NCBI RefSeq assembly: GCF_000003195.3
Contig: NC_012876.2
Location: 57,654,407-57,718,406 of the forward strand
From: Sorghum bicolor
Taxonomy: Eukaryota > Streptophyta > Magnoliopsida > Poales > Poaceae
DNA length: 64,000 bases
Direction: 5' to 3'
Positions 54,475 through 64,000 of this stretch are shown here, one piece after another. The translations under genes were made by a program, and so were the position numbers. Numbering within the stretch: the first letter of the stretch is position 1; every line of letters starts with the position of its first letter. The notes beneath the pieces are model-generated. The model ran no database searches and was not told the DNA's origin. It saw only the letters and a list, made by a program, of their open reading frames with translations.

Positions 54475-57400
54475 CTATGAGTCATTGCCTACTTGTACAG
54501 GCAATGGTGACTTCGCATGGCTACAGTGGGGACAAATGTATTCCAGCCCGCCTGTCTTTGAGTAGTCCTGTTGTCACAGCAGCCACGTCAATTTGTAACC
54601 TAATTTTCTAGAATTCCTCAAAGGAAAACAAAATGGATGCTTTGGGATCAGCAAGAGTCTACCTTGAAATTGCCTAGCCCTTGCCGTCTATCACAGCCAA
54701 GGTGGGCCCATTCTCCACATACTCCACAGTTCACCCAATCACCCAGATCACTACTGTAAAAACATAAAGTAATATGTTAGAATCTACAGAAATGAAAAAA
54801 AGAGAGACGTCAGATATACTAGAATGAAATCAGATCCTCAAACCTGTGGCAGATCAAGCAACATTCCACTTCAATATCGTCATGTGCAAGTTCATATTCC
54901 AGCAAGTATGTCTCATAATGCCTTTTTAGGGTGTTCCCAACACCCTGAATGTAAAAGAATGCATGATTAGAGTTTTAGTATAATGTCAAATTAACCAGAC
55001 AGCCAGATTACATGTTCATAATAATAACTGAGTAAACAATTGGCATTGTGTACTCCAAATAGCCGTAGTGCAAAAAACTATTTTAAAATACATTTTCTAT
55101 ATGCTAATAAATAACAGGGCAAATCTGTGTGTTAACATCAGAACTACAAAAATATAATATAATAGCATAGAAAATAGCAAATTTAAAATCTTCCCGCTTT
55201 CTCAGTACAATAGCAAGTAAATTAAACAAAAACAAGCATACCGTCATTTTGTTTGTAACTGTATGGTTGCGCATCTTTGAAAAGACTTGACCTTTCCAAT
55301 TTATGCCATTGCCTACATGAAAGCCACCTCGGTATACCACCTGGATGATGACAATTCAGAAAATTTCTCAGCCAAAACATTTCAGTGTCACCAGTTTTTC
55401 TTTAAATGGCAATATTTTCTGGGTGATAACAGTACCTCAAAGATTTTTCACATTGATGCTCTTTTTTTTTCTAGAGATGTGATACTTTTTTTCTTTCAAT
55501 GGGAGTGGGATTATCCCAAAGCAATATTAAAAAATTGGCATTCAAACTGGTACATGAGAACAGCAGTGTGCAACTACCTCTTTGTATAAATTATATAAAT
55601 CAAGACGCTTTGAATTTAACACTGCATCAGGAAATTCTGCCGGTCCTCCCTGAGGTACAAGTCGGTCATGGCCCCTTTGAAGTAGGAACTGCATGACATC
55701 TTTCAAGAAGTCTTCCTGCAAAAGATAGCACAAAATGAGGGGATATTTACTAGGAGGATGTTTCAGCACAAAAGGAAACAAAAGGATGGTCCAGAAGTGT
55801 ACTTCAGAGCAAATGTTGATAGGCAACCGATTGCACTCATGCTTCTTCATTGGCAGAGGATTCAATGGGATTGATGGCTGAACACGTGATGAGGATGATG
55901 GTGACCCGGATGATGATTTTCTTTGAGTCACTTTGATAACAGGTACTGTATTGTCCTTTACAGGAGGGGCTGGTAAGCTAGGCTTAACTGGACTAGCATC
56001 ATGGATGGACTGAGCAAACCCCATAAAGGGATGCATTTGTTGCTTGCGAGAGTGGGGAATGGGTCTCATTGTTGCAGGCTTTAACCTTGGTTTCAATGAT
56101 GATAGGGACATCTTATTATCCCCTCCAACTCCTTTGGCACCAAATGACATCTGTTTTGACTCGATGCTTCCAGTAGTTCTATCCTTAGTAAGGGATGCTG
56201 ACCAGCTTGATAGATGGGCATATGAGACATTTTGAATAGCTTTATCTTTGCACTGGTTAGAGCAAAAGAAAAGCAGCCGATCAGCATCCTGCCTATCAAA
56301 TGAGGACACTGGTGTACCATTTACCCAAGCAATTCCAAGTGCAACCAAGCTTCTGTAACAGATTTCTGGCGCAAGCTGTTTCAAGACCTAGGCAATTAAA
56401 CATAATCTTCATTAATAGATGAAATAGGATCTGTTAAAATATAGTTATGGAAGGAAATTATAATCGAATCAACACCATGGGAAGAGAAAATAAAGAACAC
56501 AAACTTGAAAACTCAATAAATTCCCTAAAACAGAAATCGACTCAAAACAGCAGCGCACATTCTACAGTTTGAAATTTTGAACTCCAGTATGAGATACTTT
56601 TCTAAGCAAGCAGCAACACTAGGCCTGGAGTACTAAATAAAGCTCAGGTATACAAAAACTAACAGCTACTCCCTCTGGTCCAGGCATCTTCTAACATGGC
56701 ATGTCTCCTAAATTACACTTTGACCATTCGTTTATTTTATATTATACTGCTTATTATGATTATAAGCATATGATTATTGGATGGTACGTTTGATTACAAA
56801 TCTAATCTAATAGTATCAAGTTTGTACTACAATAGTTAAAAAGTTGTTAGCCAAATTATTGGTCAAAGATTAGAAAGTTAGACTCTTGACCTACGCAAAA
56901 TGCCTTATAAACTGGACTGGGGGAATATAAAATAAAATAGGGTGCCAAGATCATTGATGTCTTATCATTTCGTTAGAGCATGAACAATGGGGGTACTAGA
57001 GGAGACGCTTGCAAGAGTGGGGGTTTACCCTATGTCATTTCACCCAGGTGCTTATAAACGGACAAATGTTTAAGTTTGCTCATGGTGCTTAAGTGTACTA
57101 CTTCTGCCCTGAAATACAAGGGCAAGATTTGTCCCAGGTCAAACTATTTTAGGCTTGACAAAGTGTATAGAAAACAGTATTAACATCTACCACATCAAAG
57201 AGGTAAGTTATGAAAATATATTTCATAATGTGATGACCATTGATATCGTAAATATTGTTATTTTTTTCTATGAAGATGGTCAAAACTAGGATAGCTCGAT
57301 TTAGGATCCAGCTCCCCAAAAAATAACATTCGACTTGCATGACATCTAAAACTTTTATTCTTCAAGGCAATAGCAATTTAGGGTAACATATTAAGAGGTG

Positions 57401-60400
57401 CAATGCTAGGTTTTCAAAAACCTTCAATGGGAATGAGTGGACTTAGCACTCTTTGGCAGGAGGGATGGGATGTAGCAAACTCAAAATCTCTTGTAGTTCA
57501 ACACGAAGGGAATACTAACAAGGTACTTAAGTTTATTTAAACACCCATTTGCATTGGAGGAATTAACATTAACTTTTATTCGGTGCTCATTGATGTAGTG
57601 ATATTCTATCCCGTTAAGCACTCATGTTTAATCATCTTGCATGGTACATGCCCTAGATGCTTTCACAACATAATTTTAAACATAGAGAGTGAAATGTATA
57701 ACTAAAAGGGCAAAACAAAAAAGAAAGTTAAATACAAAGGTATGCATTAAATGATAGCTGAAGTAAAACCAGAAAACTTCATTAAAACTTTGAAGAAGAA
57801 AAAAAACCTGTGCTGCCCATTTAGGCAGGGTTATCCAGACTTCAAAAGTAGAAGCTCCACAAGCCACACACATGGAAGGCAAAGGTTCATATGATGGCTT
57901 GTTATCCTCAGTATTCGATAGAGCACGAACTAACTGCCTCTTCTCAATAATTTCATTCTTGATACGGCTCTCTAGAAGCTGCATATGTTGTGAAGCAACA
58001 TGAGTTTTTTTTTACATCAAAATATGGGCTAGGAGATGCTCCATCGTTGTAGAAATTGATACCTTATCATCAAAACAAGTTTGGGCACTGGCAGAAACAA
58101 GAAATGACACGTGTGCAGAACTGCAAGTTGAGATATCGCAGCGCATTGTAACAACTCCATGTGGAAGATTTTCAGCTTGAAGAGGTGGAGGAGCACTAGA
58201 AAGAGAAACAATGTGGAGCTTCAACTCTGAACAAAATGAACATTTCTAACAAAAAGAGTATTTTATAGTTTGGTAGTATATACCAAATAATCAAAAAAAA
58301 TTAAAAAAAAAAACTCTACCAGTATCATTTTAAAAGAATTTAACTTCATTTTCCATTTGGTTCACAAATCATAGGCAATACAAATCAAGATACATTGGTT
58401 CCTTTTATATGCCTTCAGGTTTGTGCTTAAAAACATGATGAGAGCCAAGAATACAATGCAAACAAACATTCGGGGATAACAAAATATTAATATAAATACT
58501 AAAGCAAAAGGCCAAGACTACATTATAAACATGATCCATTCTCAAGTTATAAAATGTTTGATGCATGCATCATAATTTATGAGATATGTGGCTTAATATG
58601 TAATGAGATACCTGGATCGGCTCTGAAGTTTACTCGCACGAATCTGAGGAAAGTAAAAAAAAATCAATCATCAAGCAGGTCCTAGCAAATATGATGAAAC
58701 ACAAAATAGAATACTAGAACTTTATAAAAATTAAAGGATATTTATTGAACAAATCTGACACTGAAGACACCACTATCTAATACATCAAAACAATGCTTTT
58801 GTTGCTTATAGCAAACCAAAAGCAAGAGTCAGACTCAAACACTAGTACTAACTTATGCATCCGTTTGCTATACATCATATTTTACTGGGATTCACAATAA
58901 AAGTGCAAGCCAATAGTTGTAACTCGTAAGCAGCTAGTGGGCAGTCACCCCCCACTTGTCATGTGACTATGAGAGCAATCCATTCCACCAGGGCACCGTG
59001 GCTGCATAGGATCAACCGGCACATTTCCTTTCTTGTTTTAGTTACTATTTTTAAGTTTCTTACTTTGGGAGACGAGGTACCTCTAATCTATATGAAACAA
59101 AAGCAGGTAATGTGCCCTGAAATGACTTTTAGTAATAATTTCAATATATGAATATTCTGATTTACAATGATGTGATAACTATATGCTGCATACAAATCAG
59201 CATGCCTAGTTCTAACATAGCTACCATTCGTTCCCATAGCTCCTACGGTAATACTAAAAGTTTGCGATATCATGTAAAGATTAACCATCTATCCATAATC
59301 TCAATACTTCTAGAATGTGCTCCTGATTACTACAACGATGACCACAAACCTCAATATTCAACAGCGCAGTCAAACCATCTTCTAGTGCGCCCAACAAACA
59401 TGCATCCTGAAATTGATACAGTTTGCAATCATTGATTGGAAACAAGGTAAACATCTAGTGATGAGAGAAAAACGAGGTATAACCCTAAGCTTACCAGGGT
59501 GCATGGTGCTCCACAGACAAGAAATTTCATGTTCACATCTTCATCATAGATTCTTATAGGTGGAAAACCTTCAGAGCAGCCTTCTTCCTTGTTCACTTCA
59601 TTCCCAGCAGGGATGACATTTATTTTTGGGGCATCCCCTAGTAGGCAGGGGCCAAGCTTAACACTTTGCACATAATTATTTCTTACACAGTATAGTCGAA
59701 AGGAGGCATGTGCAAGTTGAAATGCATCCCATGTATGGCTGCAGGAACTATAACCAGGAATGAAACTGTTAGGTGTGAAACAAAATAAAATGGCACTGAT
59801 CAATAATACTTTATGATGCAATACCTCTCAATGACTGACATTAACGCATGACGAAAATGAGATGCTGTATAAGACGAAAATGAATTCCTCCAATATACCA
59901 CATATGGTATCCCCTGAGTGAAAGAATGCCGACATCACATATTCCACAATTAGCACCAAAAAGTCCAAAAAAATAATAGCCACTTTGTTTTAGGGAAAAA
60001 TAGCTTATTAACACTATAAATTATCTGAAGCATAAATGGTGATATCTAAATACTACCAAAAAATTATAAACATTCAAACAATCAGTACCACCTATATTTA
60101 TTGAAATGAGATACTCTCTCCGTGCCAAATTGTAGCACCTTTTGGCTTTTCTAGATACATTACTTTTACTATGTATCTAGACATAGTGTATATCTAAGTG
60201 CTAACAAAAACTATGTATCTAAAAAGCCAAACTGTCTTACAATTTGAAATGGAGGGAGTAACATACTATAAACATAAGGGACATGACTTCTGCAAAATCT
60301 AGAAACAAAATAAGCGAAAAGGAGGGAAGAGTGTGCACTAACTCCAGAGTAACTCTTGCAAATGTACAACAACCAATTCCTTAAAAAGAGATAGACACAA

Positions 60401-61923
60401 TTATTGAAAAAAGTACCTTTGAATGAAGTGACTGCGCAAGCTTTTCGCCAATGGGAACCTCCAAATAAACCTGCATTAACATTTAACATGTTAATAACTA
60501 TATTGCAAAAAAAGGAACAAAACCACACTATAGTATTAAATTATAAATTAGATTAAATGCTCCCGCCAACCAGCTTTGTTAGTTGTATAAGCAAAGAAAT
60601 CCAATATTCATCAGCATATATGGACATGGGCACCGCTTTGGTGCTTTTTCTCTGTTTGAACATGGGCATCAGTTTCGTACTGCATGCAGGAATTGCTCCC
60701 AAAGTTAATACACTGTCATTGTTCTCTTGTTTATTTAAAGCATGTGTGCAACATGTGCTAACGGCAGGCAGACACTAACAGAAACACAGCATCCTCGCCA
60801 TTCTCTCACTTATTTAGATAAGACGCTTTTACTCCGCCAGATTAATGCATTGCGGGGAGGACACTTCTCTATTTGGTCTCTGTGTGCAGAGAGTTTATAC
60901 GTCGATCATATTTAGATGGAGGGAGCAACAGACATATACATGATCTCGATTATATTTTGGATGGAGCTTGCAATAGCAAGACACATACAGGATTATAGAA
61001 GATACTTAACAATAAGATAGATGCTACACGAAGCATCCAATCAACATGCAACAAGATCACATACCCATTAATTTAGCCACATCAATTAAGTCAATAATGC
61101 AAAGTAAAACTCAGCAGTTTAGGTCACAATACCAAACAAGAGCATTATCAGAAGTTCAGAACAGACCAGTAAATGTAACTTTTAAAAAACCACAGTTATA
61201 GCCAGAGCTAAGGTAATAATTCCCTGGAAGTCACAAGATCATGTTCCTCCCTCTCTCTTCAGATGAACTCCTAGTTCTTGACTGGTGCAACACAGTTATA
61301 GTGTAGTACTGATTGTCATGCTGGGCTCCCTTTTTCAAGGCTCAAATATGAAATTGTAAATTGATGTGCACTTTTGCACCTCATGTCCACCAGTCAAGTA
61401 AGAACAGATGATAACACTAAATTATAGCAACAAATACATGCTATTTATCTATTCAAGAAAAGCTTGGAGCTTACCATGGTCGGAAATGGTGGGGTGATGA
61501 GTGAAACAAACATCTGCGGGTCAGATAAATCGGTATCGCCCCAGACAAGTGTCCCAATCTCCTTCTCATTCTCTTGCTGCTGCCCTTGAAGATACAAGAA
61601 GACAGGATGCACCGCCTGCTGTGCCTCTCTAAATTGCTCCAAAGTGGGATTGATTAGTGTGTGCACCTGCATCCCCAAAGTCCAGTTTTAGTTTGAACTT
61701 ATAACTCAAATCAAAAAAAAAACATCTGCCTCTACCACACCACACAGCAATAAGAACTGACCTCCAATCTCCCAGACGAAGCGAGCTCCGGGAAGGGGTA
61801 TGACATCCGCACTCGCTTTGTGTCTGGTGCCAGGGGAGCTGGCGTCTGCCGCTTCTCGGCAATCTCCCCACAAAGAACAGCTAGGAGTGTGCAGTTTCGC
61901 CCGGTGTTCTGGACTTGAGGCAT
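54475..61923 (-). CDS. ARID4: Plant ARID4-type protein: AT-rich interaction domain plus PHD finger, 15 coding exons
   Basis: Minus-strand coding exons: 61923-61762, 61666-61475, 60470-60417, 59913-59825, 59747-59495, 59406-59350, 58643-58612, 58195-58063, 57978-57808, 56387-55803, 55715-55578, 55340-55242, 54944-54844, 54753-54663, 54567-54475. All borders are GT-AG and the frame is continuous, giving 749 residues, close to Arabidopsis ARID4. The ARID DNA-binding domain covers about 577-675 (EDFLKDVMQFLLQRGHD, VVYRGGFHVGNGINWKGQVF, LKRHYETYLLEYE). A PHD finger follows at about 684-739 (CLICHRSSDLGDWVNCGVCG, EWAHLGCD, EYICPHC), with a Cys4-His-Cys3 pattern. Residues 400-575 are Ser/Pro-rich. 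The protein should be a nuclear chromatin-associated regulator; in Arabidopsis ARID4 works in a histone deacetylation complex, and a similar role here is inference. Start: first ATG, MPQVQNTGRNCTLLAVLCGE, after a 5'-UTR exon. Confidence 0.94.
56669..56925. mobile_element. Possible Stowaway-like MITE in ARID4 intron 9
   Basis: CTCCCTCTGGTCCAG at left and CTGGACTGGGGGAA at right are roughly inverted, each next to TA. The interior is AT-rich (TTTGACCATTCG; GGTCAAAGATT). The ends have diverged. Confidence 0.5.
57095..57330. mobile_element. Possible second Stowaway-like remnant in ARID4 intron 9
   Basis: CTACTTCTGCCCTGAAATAC and GGTCAAACTATTTTAGGCTT at left, with GGTCAAAACTAGGATAGC at right. Resembles common grass Stowaway elements, but no clean right end. 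Confidence 0.35.
60114..60258. mobile_element. Stowaway MITE in ARID4 intron 3, TA target duplication
   Basis: Left end CTCTCTCCGTGCCAAATTGT and right end ACAATTTGAAATGGAGGGAG are inverted. TA flanks both (60,112-60,113 and 60,259-60,260). At 145 bp with CTATGTATCTAGA internal pairing this is a typical Stowaway (Tc1/mariner) MITE. Confidence 0.9.
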
Positions 61924-62760
61924 GGCTGCAGAGACAAACTAACTGCCGGGCCTCAACTCAAGTCAACACTGAACCTGCAACAGGAAAATTGGAAAACGGG
62001 TAAACAAACACCGCAAAATCAAAGGAAAACCCACCACCAAAACGAATCAATCCACACACCAGATGAGCAAATCGAAGCCCAGGGCGGCGTAAGGACGCCG
62101 CCGATGGCGTAACCGGAAGCAGGTAGCTTCGATTTATGGGGTAGGAAGAGCAAAGCGTGGGGAGGACGGAACCCTAATCTAGCCGCGGCAACAATAACAC
62201 GATTTCCCAACCAGAATAGAAGGCAAGTGCGGTGGCGGATCTGTGAATCGAGCACGACACGAGCCTCCCGTCCCAATCCAATCCAATCAAATAAACATTT
62301 CACCGATTGTCGAAAAAAATTATAACAAATCAGTAAAACGGCACCAGATCCTCCCAGTTCCCAGTTTCGATCCTCGCATCTCGCAGGGGTTTAACACCAA
62401 GCAGGTAGGGATCCAAAGGAAGACGAATCCAATCCGATCAAATAAACATTTCAAGGATTGTCGAAAAAAATTATAAATCAGTAAAACGGCACCAGATCCT
62501 CCCAGTTCCCAGTTTCGATCCTCGCATCTCGCAGGGGTTTAACACCGAGCAGGTAGGGATCCAAAGGAAGACGAACCTGGGGAGAACGTGTGCTGACTGA
62601 TGAGGGGGGCAGAGCAGAGGGCGAGATGAAACGCTCGGATTTGGGATATCGCCTCGCCTTGTAGGCCTTGTATAGGTGGTGCGCGTAGGTGCGGAATCTT
62701 CTGGCCGATCCGCTTACTCCCCCGTTCCTGTGTGCGGGCTCGGCAACGAGGATTTCATGA
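61924..62760 (-). other. 5' leader of the ARID4-like gene with one intron
   Basis: On the minus strand a leader exon appears to end CACACGTTCTCCCCAG at 62,577 before a GTTCGT donor. The next exon begins after TTGCAG at 61,974 and carries 51 bases of UTR before the ATG. The 5'-UTR intron is therefore about 602 bp (61,975-62,576). The transcript start cannot be fixed; CT-rich sequence near 62,600-62,640 is a likely leader. Confidence 0.5.
62281..62575. repeat. Tandem duplication of about 150 bp in the ARID4 5'-UTR intron
   Basis: Copies at about 62,281-62,427 and 62,432-62,575. Both carry CGAAAAAAATTATA, GTAAAACGGCACCAGATCCT, TTTCGATCCTCGCATCTCGC and GGTAGGGATCCAAAGGAAGA. They are nearly identical; the visible differences are a 3-bp indel (TATAACAAAT versus TATAAAT) and a few substitutions, so the duplication is recent. 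The copy nearest the leader exon adjoins the splice donor. Confidence 0.93.
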
Positions 62761-63370
62761 CGATTCATTATTCCTGTGGATTGAAGAGGGATAGAAAAAA
62801 ACAAGGGGCGCGGATTAATTACCTTCTGGATTTGGAATCGGGAATGCGAGGAAGAGAATGAAAAGGATTTTGTTTCGATCTACGAAGAGATGGATGATAC
62901 CTGCTGCGGCTGAGGCTGCGGATGCCGCTGCACGAGGCCACGATCCGACGCCGCTCTGGTGTCGTTGGCGCGGTGGATTTTCCACGCGCTTCGCCCAATC
63001 GAAAGTCGAAACTGCCTGTTTGCTTGCTCGTTGCTTTGGCACCGCATTCGCGGCCTGGGATGGGACTCATGCGAGCGAGCGAGCGTCAGAGCGTGCCGTG
63101 GCAGCGTCGCGCTGTGGTTTCTGGGTGCTGTTCGCGAGATATGTGCGCCCAGCAGCTCCTCGCTCTGGCGTGTTCTTCATCCTCTCGGGCTTTTTTTTTT
63201 CCCTTTTTTTATGAGAGAAGTGACATCATAAATAATCCAATTTCTCGATTACAGAAATATAGGACAAAATATACCCACTGTTCGTTTTAGTCCAAAACAA
63301 GGAATTGAGAAGGGTTTCCTAGTGAAAGTCCTCCTCAATCAACTCCGACACTTCTCCTATCTTATGGTTC
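62761..63370. other. Upstream flank of the ARID4-like gene
   Basis: GC-richer to 63,180 with overlapping short ORFs on both strands and no domain. It may include the promoter of the minus-strand gene. No TATA box was recognised. Confidence 0.35.
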
Positions 63371-63590
63371 GGGACTTGTTTAGTTTAAAAGTTTTCGAGA
63401 CTGTAGTACTTTTATTTTTATTTAAAAAATATTGTTCAATTATAGAGTAGTTAGGCTTAAAAGATTCATCTCGTGATTTATAGGTAAACTGTGCAATTAG
63501 TTTTTATTTTCATCTATATTTAGTGCTCCATGCATGTGTCGCAAGATCCAATGTGACGGGGAATCTTGAAAAGTTTTTGGTTTTTAGGAT
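63371..63590. mobile_element. MITE of the GGCCTTGTTTAGTT family, right end lost
   Basis: Left end GGGACTTGTTTAGTTTAAAA. Core AAAAGATTCATCTCGTGATT, AACTGTGCAATTAGTTTTTA, GCAAGATCCAATGTGACGGG. No matching right end after TTGGTTTTTAGG. Confidence 0.75.
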
Positions 63591-64000
63591 GTATGGTAGC
63601 ATAATTTTTATTCGGAGTCTTTAAGCATTCAAACTTATAAATTGGTGTTGCAAACTGATGAACATGCCTCGCTATCCTATGAGTTATTCTATTGACCTAT
63701 CATGGAATCTTACAAAACTCAAAATCTTATTTCTCAAGAGTATCCCTAAGTAATTGACAATCCGAAAACATGAAATCACACCAAACAAGTTTCATACATT
63801 TTTGTGTAGTAATATATGGTCATGGGTCATTAGTTATAATGTTATGTCATCATTTCATGTTGTTGTGGCGAAGTAATAAGGAAGGAATGTAAGAGATTGG
63901 TTTTATATAAGTGAAGCTAGGTATATGATGTCTCTAGGATTATGAAACATATTGAAACAGACATTGGTTTCATTCCATCCTACTTTTCGCCAAATTCTAT
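63591..64000. other. Gene-free right edge
   Basis: AT-rich sequence without coding, repeat or RNA features that I can see. Confidence 0.4.

Noticed and set aside
62858..63290. Several overlapping ORFs upstream of the ARID4-like gene
   Set aside because: Three plus-strand frames are open at once in GC-rich DNA, none with a domain.
1..64000. CRISPR arrays, bacterial operons, ribosome binding sites, rRNA or intact tRNA genes
   Set aside because: None seen. The tandem repeats are LTR, microsatellite or duplication types, and the genome is plainly eukaryotic. Two pol III box-like sequences lack the rest of a tRNA.

Overview
This is nuclear DNA of a flowering plant, almost certainly a grass of the sorghum/maize type (inference). 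The evidence is long GT-AG intron genes whose products match plant families (COG3, a plant ARID-PHD protein, an FLZ zinc finger protein, a LEA_3 protein), GC-rich first exons, and a dense load of grass-type transposons: Gypsy, Copia, Helitron, hAT-like, CACTA-like and many MITEs.

Layout. 1-2.3 kb is the 3' part of a Ty3/Gypsy element: an antisense extra ORF running off the left edge, then an LTR with four 70-bp tandem repeats. 3,258-6,905 and 9,030-15,466 are two related Helitrons on the minus strand. Both ends of each can be read: TC start, 3' hairpin, CTAG end, A/T target. The larger carries the N-terminal part of the Helitron Rep protein. In place of the HUH nuclease and helicase it has an intron-containing gene with two Ulp1/C48-like cysteine protease modules. 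The smaller carries only the protease gene, and a third fragment lies between them on the opposite strand. 17.5-19.3 kb holds an alanine aminotransferase pseudogene, a three-copy direct/inverted repeat and a decayed Helitron N-terminal fragment.

20,039-37,565 (+) is a complete 25-exon gene for COG3, a subunit of the conserved oligomeric Golgi tethering complex (778 residues). Intron 15 contains a complete Copia retrotransposon (27,184-32,865) with identical 118-bp LTRs and a perfect 5-bp target duplication. Its polyprotein frame is broken by two amber stops and one frameshift. 37.6-46.3 kb is gene-free and rich in MITEs, with a CACTA-type terminus.

46,379-47,103 (+) is a two-exon FLZ-domain (DUF581) gene. 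50,207-50,515 (+) is a one-exon LEA_3/SAG21-like gene with a likely mitochondrial presequence. 51,640-53,614 is a hAT-like non-autonomous element. 54,475-61,923 (-) is a complete gene of 15 coding exons for the plant ARID4-type protein (749 residues, ARID then PHD finger), with a 5'-UTR intron containing a 150-bp tandem duplication. The rest, to 64,000, is MITE and featureless sequence.

The host genes are unrelated housekeeping or regulatory genes and form no operon or cluster. The most unusual assembly is the Helitron pair carrying a dual Ulp1-like protease gene, the larger with a truncated Rep attached. All exon coordinates were read by eye from splice signals and frame continuity and are not backed by transcripts.
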